From Cryptomeria japonica (lineage: Eukaryota; Streptophyta; Pinopsida; Cupressales; Cupressaceae), in NCBI RefSeq assembly GCF_030272615.1, contig NC_081405.1, positions 471,870,008 to 471,934,007 of the forward strand: a stretch of 64,000 bases of DNA, in the 5' to 3' direction. Of this stretch, positions 25,401-40,400 are shown piece by piece (within the stretch, counting starts at the first letter, position 1; the number at the start of each line of letters is the position of its first letter). The notes below the pieces were generated by a model that saw only the letters and a list, made by a program, of their open reading frames with translations, had not been told where the DNA came from and made no database searches. The position numbers and the translations under genes were made by a program.

Positions 25401-28400
25401 AATTTTATTTGGAAAGAATCTTCCCATTATTTTACTAATGTAATGTCCCCTTATCTGGGTGACATGAGATGAGTTGGGGTTGACCTACTATTCGAGTTCC
25501 CGTAGGTCAATGACATGGTTAGGGGACTCATTCTGAGGGTCATGGAGCTTTGCAGGGGCTCTGTGAGCCATTTTGGTCCTTTAGACGACAGTTCCTATTT
25601 TTAGGGAGAATTGGTAGTTGACTGAATGACCACTTGGGGGACCAAGGATGTAGTATCCCTTGGCTAATCTGACCCTGTTTCGCCTATTTGAACCCCAAGG
25701 AATATTGTCAAACACTTGGCATACAATGTTTGAAGCCGCTGTAGTGAATTCTTTATTTGTCTTCTTTGGGTTTGTAGGCTGCAAATGAAGTTATGGAAAG
25801 CTTCTAACAATGCAAAGTTGTTATAGAAATGATATGCTAGCTGTTTTAGACCTTACACACATGGAATGACTGAAATTAACTAGTACAGCTAGTAGACATT
25901 AAGACAAACACTTGTCATGCATCCCAAAGTACACCTACAGCCATTAGGCATTTAAGCAAACAGTTGGCATGAAAGCTAAGTGGCTGATCAATGTTGAATG
26001 TCACCTGGAATATCAATCAACCCCAATCTGTAGGTGATGAAGGCGGCTACAGGGGTTTGCAGAATGTAGAAGAAGCAGCCAAAGACTCCTTATTCAATCT
26101 TCATTATAAATTTGAACAAACATCTCCAATTTGGTCTCCACAAAGACCACAAAATTGGCAAGGTACTAAAGCATTTACTGTAGCGATTTACTATTCACAG
26201 GTATTGTAGCGCACTGTTCACGTGCACTGTAGCAGCAAATAAACCCTCTGTATGATGTTCTCAGTCTGCCATATACATATGCCTTCAGCTATGCCAATAA
26301 ATCTGAAAATAAATCCCCAATCAGCACAATGTCAACTTCTGGATGAAGCCAACCCTAGGAGCAACTTCAGATGAATATCTCACACCCTCAGATTGCTGAT
26401 GCAATGAAGTCTTCACGTTCTCCAATGCCGATACTCTGGACAAGCTGCAGAAACCCCAGCTTCTTCTCCAAAGCCAAGAGACAAGTCTTCTCATCAAAAA
26501 TAACAATGATCAATCTCCCTCCTCTTCTTTTCAAAAGCCTTATATATATTTCCCATGAAGGTTCGATTTTCTCCAATAAGACATTAAATCAATTAATGAT
26601 ATTAAATGACATTTAATGATATAATATTTTCACTTTGTCATTTAATATTTCACCTTGGTAAAAAAAACCACAATTAATTAATTAAATGGTCCCCTTTAAT
26701 GATACTTGGACCCTTCCTTAAGTTATAATATAAAATTATATTATAACTTAATAATATAAGCTCAAAACATTAATGTTTATTTAAACTAAATAAACATTAA
26801 TATCTTCATTAATATTCAACATTTTTGAACGCCGTCTGAACTGGGAGTTGACATGATGAAGCTGCATATGACCATACCCCCTTTACTAAAAATAGCAGGG
26901 GTCCATCTCTAACATCCCAAGATTTACTAAAAATAGGAAGTAGAGCAAATGATGTCCGAATGATGCCAAACGAAGACCAAACTGAAGCACTCTGAACACT
27001 GGAGATGATACCAATCCTCAAAAGACCCTCTATCCAACACATTAGCCTACGAGGGTCAAGATAATAGGCTAATCTCACAAAATCCAAGTCTGCTAAAATG
27101 GGGACATTACAAAGGAGTAGAGTAGGATCCTTTTGAGCAGTTACAGGTGTTTGGAGAGAAGTTCCTACTTTTTAGGGTGATTCCCTACTTTTTAGGAGGT
27201 TGTGACAGTTTCCATATTTGAGGTTCCACGGGACCATACCATGGTTTCAGTTTCAGGAAGATTGGGTGTGTTTTCTAGTTTCTAGGAGTATCCCTAGATT
27301 TTAGGGATGGGACTGCCAGTTGGCCCATCTTGTCCGACATCAGTCACAGACAGGTGACGAAGTCAGATTCATGTTTGGTTGGTTATTTTGGGCTATTATT
27401 GGATCTATGGAAATATTTTAATATATTTAAATATTTTTTAAGTTAGCGATTAAATAAATTAAAATAAGGCTATGTATTATAGCCATTTTGGAGTAATAAG
27501 GGATTTTTGGCTTCATTTGGTTTGATATGCCTATGTGTTATAGCTCGTTGGAAAGGTCTTGAACTTTGCTACATGATTCTCACCTCCCGGAGTCGTTTTG
27601 GATGCTTGAAGGTATTTATTCGCAATAAAGTGATATTTTTCTATAGTTTGACGCCATAATTGGGAAATTGTCACTTTAATTATAAAGCGCAAGCTTTATT
27701 ATTCTTTAGGGTTCGACTTGCAAAGGGAAAGGAGTTATAAGGAGATGAAAACCTAATTGAGAGCATCTTTGATCATTTTGAAACTTGTGAATTTGGGAAT
27801 TGCTCTGGAAGAGTGATTTTGGTCTGGGACGTAAACCCTAGGTCTGAACTTGTTGGGACGTAGCGCTCAGTAGGAGTTGATAGTGAATTTATCCAGGATT
27901 GCACAGAGATTGTCAGAGGTAGAAGACACATCTTCTTGGCCTGAAGATTCAGCATGCATATTGGGGGTTTCAACAGGGCGGCTGGTCTATTTCAGTTGGC
28001 ACGTGATTTGCAGCAGCTTCCACGCCTCCTTTGCAACCACACCTTGTTTGTATGTTGGCTTGAAGGGTTGTATTCAACTTATTTGGTCTTCCTTGTTCGT
28101 TGCCAGTAATATTCCTCCATCTGGCATCAATCCAGATTGAGAACAACTCCAAATAAATGTATGGATTCTTGCTGAATACAAAACTAGGTTATTTGCCTTG
28201 TATGATTTGCCGTATTTTCAGATTGCTTAAGTGTTCTTACATATGAACATTGTTTACTGTTTTATTTCACAGTTGTTGCTATTTATCAATTACTTTACTT
28301 ATAACATCAAAACCCAAAGAGAAACAATCCCTTTCTGCAACTTCTGTCTACTCTATAAGATCACCGGAAAATCACAAAATATAGTATGTTTAATTAAGAA

Positions 28401-31400
28401 TTTACAGCAGCAACAGCAAAAGGATCCATTTGGGATCTTTCAACTAAGCAACCAAGGGTAAGGGAGGCTCAGCCATCCTTCTATCCAACAAATGGGCTCA
28501 TTATTTTACAAATTTCTCCTTTGTCAAAGTTGGCTACTTTTGTTAGAGGTCATGCAAATCAGGTTCTATTTTCCTATGTAAGAGGCACTGGGTGATCCTA
28601 TGAATTTTCTCTGTATCTTGTATCGGGAGATTAAAAATAATTGGATCACATTGTCTTTGAAAATATCTGATGTAAATGCTGTGCATTTGCTGTGTGATGG
28701 TCTTCTTTGTTACTAGCATTCCAAATAGAATGGTGTCTGAATTTTGATAATATCCTATCATGTTTCCTTTTCATTAACTGTTCTTTGTTTTGGGCACGCA
28801 TACTTAATCCCATGCATGACAAGAGTCATCCTAGAGAGCTTTGGTACCACTGTGGGAAAATATTTGATAGAGGAGTAGAATTTGCAGAAAAGAGAAGCAT
28901 TTTTATTCATAGGGACTCTGCCACATACATTTGATTAAGATATATTTTTATAATAGCTTTAAATCAATTCTGCTAGTTACAATATGTTTCATAAAATTTA
29001 TAATAAAAATGGCCACATGAGACCCCAACATTATAGGTGATTTTGTGAAACTTACTATATTGTATTTATTACACTTAAAATAGTTATTATTGTGTGTTAT
29101 ATTGTATGAGGATCATTATAAATTCATTGCTTCTAGTGTCATTTAAATCCTTCTTATAAATGTTCCAGTTGTGTGTCATGTGTATAAGCTTTGAATTAAC
29201 ATTTAGTTTGTAGATGGTAAGTGTGTTTATCCTAGATGAAAAATGTTTTCGTACTGGTTGTCTCCACATTTGCCATTGTTTTTTCTCATGCACTATCTTA
29301 TTTGTGAGGAGTCTGGCAAAGTTTTGGTTTAAGAGTGCAGCCTTTACTAATGGGAATGCATGATGTCTGAAGGGATGAATTTTGTGTGGCTTTCCTCTGG
29401 TATTTCAAATTGTGTCTACCAGGTGGCTGCAGAGACAATTCGCTTGTTGAATCCTGTACGGTCAGCTTTGCCATTTCTGGTTACCACTGCAGATGGTGCA
29501 AGTGACATCATAACTGAGGAGGTTCGCTTGAGGTAATTCTTCTGGAAAATCCTTGTCCAATGCTTCTCTTCAAGGTCTATCCTCATTTGTGAGTGAATTT
29601 GTGTTCAGTTCAATGGTTTGGCAGGTATCGATACATTGATCTACGGCGTCAACAAATGAATAATAATCTACGACTTCGGCACAAAGTTTCAAAGGTTATA
29701 CGGCAATACTTAGAAGATGTACATGGCTTTGTAGAGGTAGAAAATATATCTTAAGTTTTTCAATTTATATATAGTTTATGCCCATGAGATGGTTTGAGAA
29801 GTTAAAATATATATACTTATAAAGAAATTCTGGTTATGTTTGTTCACATTTTGTGGTGGTAGTGTTAATATCATTCTATTTCATCCTGATGGTCTGTAAT
29901 GATAGTGGTTTGTCTGAGCGGATTTTGAAAAATAACTTGATTTTTCATGATGCTTCTTCTATTAATTTTTTAAAATATTTGATAAATTTTATGCAACAGA
30001 TTGAAACTCCAATTTTGTCAAAATCTACACCTGAAGGTGCCCGTGACTATCTTGTTCCATCTCGGATTCAGGTATAGCCACTGTTCCGTTTCCAGAATTC
30101 ATTGGAAATTTTGAAGCTTTGTTATCATCTATGGCTATATTTCATTCATTTATATGCAAGCTAGTTACACTGCACAACTGAATGTATGAAAATAAGAGAC
30201 TGAGTTAGGAAAGTTTATTCAGAAATCATTTTCTAATGTTTAGAGAGGTCGAATATTCCCTTTTGTACAAGGTTGATAATTTTTTATCAGACTCTTCGTC
30301 AAGCAGAATTACATTCATCATTTTTTTAATTTGAGAGGAGGCTCTTATTTTTATCGTGGATGGAACATTTACATTTGTTTTTTCCAATTGACGTCCATAC
30401 TCTTTTGTTCTGATAGTGCTTTAATTCTTCTGGGTCATGCAAAATATTTCTCCCTTTTGTGTCTCTTGATTTTATAGTTACATTCAAATACACCATGCCA
30501 TATTGTTCATGAAGATCTATGCCCAATTGCTACGTGGTTCATTGTTGTGATCATATCACATTCATGATTTGACATCGGAAACTTAGCTAATGTTCCTAGA
30601 TTCTTAAATCTGATATAAACTGGCCCGTCAAAAAAAGAATTTTAATTAAATTAAATCCTTCATGTACAACACAAAACTGTTTTGTTCATGAAGTGTTGCA
30701 ATAAATTTATTTCTTTCTCATATAGCAGTGATAGCAGCACAACTCAAAAGTGGCGGCCAGCTTTGGTGTCAAGTTTAAATTTCACTCACCAACTTTCAAT
30801 AGCAATAAGAAGTAAATGAATACCTTGATATTTGGAAATGACATGCCAATGCTTGATTCAAATGTCAGTAAACTTTGAACATTTAAGTGCACTTGTGAAT
30901 CTTGTGTGAGTCCACAAATAGATTGGCTAGGAGGGTTTTCATCCATAAGGTTTCCATTGTATGTTGAAGATTAACAATTGCTCTCTTCTCCAAAACTAGG
31001 GTTTGTAAAAATGAAATGCCAAGAATACCCTTTCCATTCTCAATTTTCCTCTTTATACTCTTTTCAAAAATAATAAAATCTTATTTTTCGTAACCTTTTA
31101 ATTTTTTGCTGAATTGACCTTTTAATTTTACTTTATTTTTGAGCCCAAAAATAAGTCACTTTTATGTCTCCATATAACAACCCCTTTTTAAATAATTAAA
31201 CATGGGCTGTCTTCTCCCCTATCAATTGGGCTAGTGGAGTTGAGTCCCACATCTCTTGCAATAAGATTGAGTGGCAACCACCCCAATATGGGTGGTACAA
31301 ATTGAATTTCAATGGAGTGTCAAGAGGCAATTCGGGTATGTTGGGGGCTCAAAAGGTCAAGTCATATGCAGTTGATTGAGAGTGCTTTCTAGGGGAACAA

Positions 31401-34400
31401 ACAATGAAGCCGAGCATCGGGCTCTCATTTTAGGACTGAGATTGTGTATAGATCTTAGAATAGTTAATCTAATTGTAGGAGATTCAATGATAGTCATTAA
31501 TGCTCTTAGAGGCAAATCAGTGCAAGGGTGGAAATTAAAAGCTCTCTTGGATATTGCTTTAGAACTGTTATTTAAGTTGAATTATCACATAGCCATTCAT
31601 ATCTATTAGGAGGCTAATGGTGAAGCAGACTCCCTTGCCAATTGGGCTATGACAGTTGGAATCAAGTTTCGATGGGGTCCATTTGACAAGACATCGTGTA
31701 ATCTTTCGCCCCAAACACATTAAGATATGAGCAAGAAATCATCATTCATTTGGGAAACTTGGCTTCACATGTTTGAATGATTTCGCTAACGGGTGGCTTT
31801 TGTGGGAGGAAGGTTGATGACAACATGCGCTTCTCCTACTCCAAGTTGAGTGTCTTGTACCATGCTTAAAAATGATACAAAAGATTATTTTGTACGAGGT
31901 AATCTATCCATTCAAGTTTCGGGCGAGTGTAGGATAATTTCAAGATGTGGCCATTATTTCACACATTTGAATTGGTTGCCTTGCATGATATAATTTGGAT
32001 GGGGCCTTTTTCTTCGGTGATGGTTGGTGAATACCATATGTTCCTGTGCTGGAGAATCACTTGATGATGAACACTCCCATAAGATTAGTTTTCTCTCAAA
32101 GATAGATGGTCTTCTTGGGAGAAATATTAGATCTTAGGTTAAAGATGGTGTTCAAAACACACCATGGTCTCATTTTGAGGTAGTTAAGCTTGTGCAGGGG
32201 GAAGATTTCATGGTCATCGATAAGCGATACAGAGTAAACACCGACATTTCCTCTGGCTTTGCGGCTCCTTTGCTAGATTTAGGGGAACAAAAGGACATGG
32301 TTTGGGCCTTGGCACAAACATTGATCAAGAAGATTTTTCTTGAGGAATCGGAGGAGGTTCTCCAAATGGTGAGATTGGGTGTGGGTATTCCAACATTGAA
32401 GGACATCTCAAGGCTTCTGGTTAAAGAGGCTATGGTTGAATGGCATCCCTCTCTATCTAAATTTTGTACCAACATTTTAATGCAACATCGTCATAAGGTA
32501 GCGTGGGGGTGTGCTTTTTTGAAAGAGATAACAAACTTGGAGCCCACCTATGGCATGTAGTGGTTGTTTGAATTTGTAAACCAAGAACAGGGGCAGGATA
32601 TATAGGGTATGGATTCTTGTTACTAGTATTAAATACAACATATATCCTATAAAAGTTCAGTATAGATAGTAGATGAGTTGGGATTTTGATATAATTCGGT
32701 GGATTAGCAGTATAGAAAGACATTGATGACATTAGGATTTGTTTTTACCAAATCTCGACCTCATTGGTCTTTGGTTTGTATTGGGTGAGAGCCCAAGAAC
32801 TCATGTAGATATTTTTATTGACCTATGCTGCAGCTTAAAAAAAAAGATAAGTTCTCTTCTTATTTTCTACTTTATGACAATTTAAATATTTAATTATTTA
32901 ATAATTTAATTTTTTTCTGCACAACCACCAAAGCTACAAAAAATATTAAAATAGCACAAAATATGAATTTTGACCACACCATCAATGCCAAGTGTATAGG
33001 AGATTGATCTATGTGAAAGTTTGCATTCTCCTAAGATGACCGACTTCTCCAAGATGTGTTGGAACAAAGATAAACATGATGCAGCTAAAAGTGCAATTGG
33101 AGACTTTTGGTTCTATTGTACCATTCCATTCCACGTAGCTAGGTAATTATTATTATTTTGTTTAAGTTATATAGCTTGATTCTTTGTCTCTTAAATTTTT
33201 ATATTTACAGGTATGTCAAATTTAAAGTTAAAATCTCCATTTTACAAAGCATAGTGGATACCTTTACCATTTGCATTGTAGGGTTCAAAGCCCCTAATGA
33301 CGAGGAGATAAAGGGCCCCATTTTGTTTCAAAAGGTGGTTGATGTGAAAGCCACAATTGATGAGGAATGAGGGATATGGAGGAATTAGGGTTGCATCATC
33401 ATGATTGATGGTTGGATGGATAGAAGAAACAAAACATTTCTTACTTTACTTGTTTCTTCTTCAGGTGATTGTACTTCCTTAAATGCATTGATTTAATAAT
33501 TAAGATTTTTAATTTATACTTTATTGAATCATTGATTTTGTTTATTTCTTAGGTGGCACAGTGTTCATAAAATCTATTGATGCTTTGTAAAATAGAAAAA
33601 ATGTTTAATTCCTTTTTGAAGCTTTGGAGGGAATCTTGGGTCAAGTGGGTTAGGAGAATGTGGTGCAAGTAGTTACAAATAATTTGATAAATTGCGTTGC
33701 TAGAGGTATACTACTCATGGATAGGCACCCATTATTATTTTGGACTCCTTGTGTTGCTCATTGCCTTGACCTCATATTGGAGGATCTTGGAAAGATTTGA
33801 TGGACAATAGCATGTGTGGAGATAGCCAAAAATATTTGTAATACAATAATATGTGGGTCCTTGGCCTACGAAGACAATTCATAGGGAAGAAGTTAGCTTG
33901 TCTTCGAATAAACCAGTTGGCAACCAATTTTCTTACATTACAATCTTTGTTTTAGGAAAAGGGAGATGTGAGGCGTGTGTTTGTTAGTGAGTGGACTTCC
34001 TCATCATATGCTAAGACTAATGTAAGGGTTGGTGTGGGTAATTGGGATTTTGATGAATAAAGCTTCTAGGTACCGATCAAGGAAATCGTAGAGGTAAATC
34101 TAATTCTACATTGTATTTTTTTTCATTTTTTTGTTTTATTTGTTTGTTTTTGTTCACACTTATGTTAATGTTTCACAATAATTGTAGTTCACAAAGCCTT
34201 TAGTGGTTCTCCTACGAGTTGCTGATAGAGAGAAGTCCACAATGGGCTACATATATGAGGGCATGGTTAGGGCCAAAGAGGTCATTAGATCCATTTATTT
34301 GGGAAATCGTTTTTAGACAATAACACCTCCAACATCACAAGCCCGTGCAGGTGTGACTCTCCAATTTCGCTTTGATTTCAAGGCGGATGAGGAGGTTTTG

Positions 34401-37400
34401 AGTGGGCTCTAGATAGTCATGGAGTGGATGATGTCTAATTATGGTGTTCGAGCACACATAGTCATCGAGATTGAGATTTTTAGACTTGCTCAAGGTGATC
34501 TCTTTGCACGAGATATATGCAAAGCAACTCGATAACATGCAACCAAGTAAAAATATATTAAGGGTATAATTTATGTTTATAAAATAAACTTTTGCTTTTT
34601 TAAATTATTATTAAATATTGAAATTTAAAATTGGACAATCCGATTTTTTTTTTTTCTCATCTTAGTGCATGGTGGGAAAGATTTGGTGCTAAAGTGCCAA
34701 ATCTTCAAAGGATTGCGATTCGAGTATTGAGCCAGCCATGCAATATTTCAGGTTGTGAGCACAATTGGAGTATGCTTGAGCATGTACACTCCAAGAAGCA
34801 CAATAGATTTCCAGTGCAGAGGTTGAATGATCTAGTTTATGTTCATTACAATTTTCCCCTTCGCCACAAACAAATTTTGGGTAGTGACTTATGACCCATC
34901 ACACTAGAGGAGGTTTATCTATAATCAAATTGGATCATTGAGGTTGAGGATCCTATCTTTAGGTATGAGGACCTTGATTTGGCTGACTAGGTAGATAGAG
35001 AGGCAGAGACAATAGCCATCATAGAGAAGGATAAAGTATGAGCAAACACCTTGGATGTTGGTGTGTCACTAAGACACATGTAGATATCATGGTTGCATTG
35101 TCATTTTGTACCTATCTTGGTTGCCCATGTAGGAGGGCCAAGTGATGCAGGCTCCTTTGAGCCATACACTTCTATTTTTTGTTTTGAAATTTTTATGCTG
35201 TGGATTTCATATTCCATCATTTTTGTATAAGTTTGACAATATTTATATATCTAAATGTGTTATTTCCTTCAACTAAAATATGTGTTTATACTTATGTGAT
35301 CGATGTATACTTGTGTACATGATCAAAGTAGCTTCTACATAATGAGATTATTGTGTCTTTAAGTTTTATTTATTAAAGGGTGCATGAAACAATTTTTAAA
35401 TCCTTAAAAGTATTTGCATTTCATGGGTTTTCCAATTTGCCGAGTTTGTATTGGGTTTGGCCATTGAGTTTGTGTCTGGGTCAAAAATCAGCTTGTTGAG
35501 TCTGAGTCTTATAACACTAGTGTGGAGTGCTTCTAGAATGTTAGATCTGCACATGGATAGTACCATTGTACTCATCTTGGCTCTAGGAACTCTCTACCAC
35601 TGTCAAAATATCTTTTCAATAGCGCTAGCACTCTCCAAGAGAGTTTGAGTTTCTAGGGATGTTGGAATGAACCAAAAAAAGGGACATTATGAAACAACTA
35701 CCAAATTGAGTAGTTTTATAGTCAGCATTTGCCTTTTTCTCCGGAATGATGCTTGCACTCACTTTGTAACACATTCAGTTGTTGTCTTAGAAAGATTTTC
35801 TATGGGGGATATCTCTTCCATAGGCTTAATGGGTCGAAAAGATGCCATTCAAAAAGAAATAACATAGTGGTGTGGAGGTGTAGAAGGTGAAGAAAGAACT
35901 TCCACTTGAATGGTTATGGATGGTGGAACAAAAAACTATGAACAACCACAAGAGAAACGAAAGAAGAGTAGAATAAAGCTGAATAATTGCAGGTGACCTC
36001 ATTTGCTTGTTCATTACTAGTTTCAGCTTGCTAACCTTCAGAGTCTCATTTGCTTCATAGAAAGCTTTTAATTTCTTCCTTCTTTCTTCTTCATCATTGC
36101 AATCACTCCCTATAGTATTGTTGTGACCTAATCACACATCACCCCATTCCAAATGGGGACCCTCTACTTTTTAGGTCCTCATGGTCTTTTGGTTTTGGTT
36201 CTTTGGGTCTTTTCGCAACAATCCCTTCAGTCTCCCTAGTTTGCAAGTGTTTTTGATGAAATTTGATCAAGTCTGCAAGTCATTTGAGTGAATTTGGCTA
36301 AGCCTAGAACTCGTTTTGCCTATTTTAGGGTTTTGTTCTTCAGACTTAGGTTTGAGGTCTTTTCCATAGGGTTTTGGAAAATCTGGATGTTGCAATGAAG
36401 TCAGAGCCCTTCAAGGAAGCTACTAGTGAAATTTGAGTGAATTCTGAGCACTTACTATTTTTAGTAAGTTCCACCACGTCTCGGATTGGCCTAATTTTGC
36501 TAAAAGTCAAACTTACTATTTTTAGCAGTTTCTATTTTTAGTGTCACCCTATCCCGGTTTGCCCTAATTTGATGATTTGAAGTATTTACTATTTTTAGCA
36601 AGTCTATTTTTGGAAGGTCCATCTTAGGCAATGGTCAGGACACTAGGGGCATAAGCATTCCTAAAAATTCATGTCTAAATTCGGAAAATTGAAAAAGTAG
36701 ACTGTTGGTCAGGGAAATGGCTAAGTATGAAGTTCCTTCTTGAAGTGGAAAAAGCATGAAAAATCTTCCAAGGCAGAGAAATCTACTTCATTCTAGTAAT
36801 GGCATCCAAATTTGGAAAGATCAAAAAATGGACAAGTTAGGAATGATTTCCTAGATTGATCAGAAATCCTTCACTAAGGTAAAAGGGCGCTCAAGTTAGC
36901 AAAGAGGGTGCCGGATCCAAGGCAAGGAGGAAAAGTCAAAGAATCTAAAATTCCTCCACAGGGTCCAAATAGTGCCCAAAGAAGGATTGGGGCACCAAAC
37001 GAGTGTAAAGGAGGAGTTTCTAAAATGAATTTAAAATCCTCCTCAAAGTGGAAAATGTGCTCGAAGTTGAGCAAGGGTGCCAAAATAGGGCGAAAGAGGA
37101 ATTTTCCTCAACCAAAATTCCTGCACCATGTGAAAACAACGCCCAAACTGGGAGGAGAGCGCTAGAATGACAGAGAGGAGAAATTTTCCTCCAAAGAAAA
37201 ATTTCCCCCATCATGTAAAATTGCTGCCCAAGTTGAGGATGGAGTGCTAGACAGGGGTTGAGGAAGAATTTTCCTCCATAACATGAATTCCTCCACAAGG
37301 TAGAAACGAACCCCAAGGATAGAATTGAGAAAAGAATTCAAAGCAAGGAAGGAATTCAAAATTGCTTTCTCAGAAAGGAAATTTGCCCAAGATGAAGAAA

Positions 37401-40400
37401 TTCCAAGACAGAGGAAAAATTGGCCAAGAGAGAATTCTCTCTCCTAAATTCTAGAGCTCAAAATGGAAAAAAATCCTAAAAAATAGAAAAAGTGATGGAT
37501 TGATAAAAAATCTCCTTCAGAACGAGATGAACTCATAAACACGAAAAATTCCTTCAAGATGAAAATTTCTCTCTACAAGAATTTTCTCTCTCAAAAAGTC
37601 CAGACGAACATGATTCCTGCCAAAGTGGATAAATTTGTCAAAATTCTTTCAAGGAAGGAAAATCTTTCAAAATATCCTTTTGAATCCAAAATGGAAAGAT
37701 TTTCACAATCAGTGAGTTGGCGACATGCAAAGGGAATATGGTGTAGGGGCACCTCTCATGCAACTATGCCCAATTTTGGGTTTTTGTCTTGTTTTGTAAG
37801 GATTGCTATCAATACGGTCATTTTGGACCATTAGAAGTCCTTTTGAATCATTGGTGAAGTTTTTGAGTCATTTGGGTCAAAGTTTTATAAGTTGTTCAAA
37901 TATTGTCAAAGTTGTAATGACAAGTTTTCAATGTTGTCATGCAACTTTTCAAAATGTTGTTAAGGGACGGTTGTGGACTGGTTAAGGGTGAGCAACTGAT
38001 TGTAATCACATAAATAGGCCATGTAACCACGACCTCTGGGGTTGGTGACATTGAGGTTGCAATTTTGATCAATAACAAATCATTTTCTGTGCATGTTCTC
38101 ACGTTTTTTTGCTGCAAAACCAATTTGTACGGACTGTACTTGCAAAGCCATGACTTGAGACCAATTGGGGATGAAAGTGACTGGAGTCTACTTCATTTTG
38201 GTTTTGGTTTCATCTCTTTTCATTAAGTATTAAGGGAGATATTGTATTTTCTTTCTAGACTGGTAAAAACCCTAGGTAGGTTAACTTTGTTTCCCACCGG
38301 TGAAAAATCACCAAAATGGGTGGGAAGATGTATAGTAAGGTTATGTATCATGTCCTATGTGTGCAGGGCTCAAAGGTCAAGGTTGCGCATGCTGAGGTAT
38401 GACTGTTAGTCTGATATCTAGATGTATCGGACTGGTGAAACAGTGAAGGGTGGATTTGAAAGACAAAAGTGCATAGTCAGGGCTTCTTATGTTAGGAGAG
38501 GGAAGTGGAATGAGTGTAGAGGTTATACAAACCTGTCCCAAAGCATTGTAGATTATTGTGATAGCTAAATGCCAAAAAATGTCATGACTGTCCCAAAGAA
38601 ATGCATGTGACAGAGCAGCCCACAGTCAGTAACAAGTTAAGACAAAGTTCCTTGTGTGTAGACATCCAATACTCAAAAAATCTCTCTGTAGAAGAGGAGA
38701 CAAACCCCAAGATGTCTCTAAGGATGAATATGGAGAGAATAGTCAGAGAGGTGAGAGAATCTCTTGCCCAAGAAATGAGAGCCACGAGGGAAAGCCTTGA
38801 TGCAAGACTCACATCAGTTGAGACAATTCAGAAAAGAGGAGTGGTCACAAGAGATTTGAGTGACCAAGAAGAAGAAGAAGAAGTGGGTGAAGACACCACA
38901 CCACAAGAAGAACATGAAGCAGAAAGAGATGTTGAGGAGTTGAGAATGGACAGGTTGCTAAAGGCTGTTAAGAATGATGGTTCTAAGGTCAAGATTGATC
39001 TTCCAATGTATTCAGGGAGTCTGAATGGAGAAGAACTCCTAGATTGGATAGGAGAGATGGATAAATACTTTGATTTTGAAGAGATACTTGAGGGGCAACA
39101 AGTGAAATTGGCAAGGACTAAACTGAAAGGACATGCATCCCTATGGTGGGATTATGTACAAGAAGAGAGAAAGAAGAAAGGTAAGACTAAGATTACATCT
39201 TGGGATACAATTGTGGCAAAGTTGAAGGGCAAATTCCTCCCTAGTGATTGTGCCATTCAGTTGTATAGGAAGTTACAAAATTTGAAACAAAAAGACATGG
39301 ATGTGAAGAACTACACAGAAGAGTTCTACAAATTGAGCATTAGATCAGGCCACATGGAAGAAGATGTTGATAAGGTTGCAAGGTATTTGAATGGGCTAAA
39401 GTATAGCCTACAAGATGAATTAAGTCTCAAAAGTCCAAGAACAGTGGAAGAATGCTATCAGTTGGCACTGAAGGCTGAAGCAAAGTTGCAAAGGAAGCAA
39501 GAGAAGCAAAGTAGAGGTAGGGGAAGGACAAATTTCAGAGGAAGAGGGACTTTTGCAGGTAGAGGGCAGTCCCAAAGGTCTCAAGGAGAGACAAGTAATT
39601 CCCAAGGAAAAACTTCAGACTCAAGGGGCAGTTTTAGAGGAAGAAGATCCAACAATAGAGGCAGATTTGGAAGCCAAAGAGGAGGATCTAGTGGGTTCAT
39701 TGACAAGTTTTACAAGTGCAACAAATTTGCAAGCATGGCAATGTCCTGAAAATCAGTCCACCACTTCATTTGGAGGTAAAAGAAGAAATCAGATTGCACA
39801 AGGAGAGGATAGTGAAAGTGTGAACTCTTCATCATACAATGCTGCTCCAGAAAGTGGAGAATCCTTGCTGCATCTCTGTCATCTCCTCCCCAAACCCAAC
39901 AGTGTCCTGCAGGAAGTCCATCGCCAACTTCTGCCGTCCCTTCTCCTAATGAGAACTACCCTCATCTAGATCCACAATCTCAGGAAAAGGACGTGGCTGG
40001 GGTGAGGCAGCCGGGGGTCCCAGTGGTGGCATAGGATGCATCTCATAGCGACCCAACCACGCATCCATGGTGGCATCATCATCTCTCGCCATTACGGTCA
40101 CCGTGCCTTTTGTTGCCGACACCTCGGTATGTACAGGTTCCCTCCGTACGGTAGACCCAGTGCAAGGACGTTCATTGGGAACCAATGAAACTGCTAGAGC
40201 TCCCTTTGCCACATTCTTTGTCTGAATCACTGGTGTATCCCCTGCCGGAACTGTTGTGGCGACACTAGAGGGTGTAGGCAATGGGGGTCGAGGTCTCAAC
40301 TGCCCAAATCCTGGAATGGGTATGGTTGGTATGGCTCCCACCATCACCCCCGAAGCTGGGAGAGGTGTCAGTCCTCCATCTGGAGTCAATACTACTAGTG

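Larger units (their letters stand above)
36119..38130 (+). mobile_element. plus-strand Gypsy LTR
   Basis: Starts TGTTGTGACC followed by CACACATCACCCCATTCC and GGGGACCC, the same terminus as the minus-strand LTRs at 11115 and 21703. It contains a degenerate tandem repeat at 36880-37330 and a block at 37370-37737 that recurs at 49160-49558. The 3' end is approximate: the sequence changes character before the gag ORF at 38601 and no clear primer-binding site was found. Confidence 0.55.
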
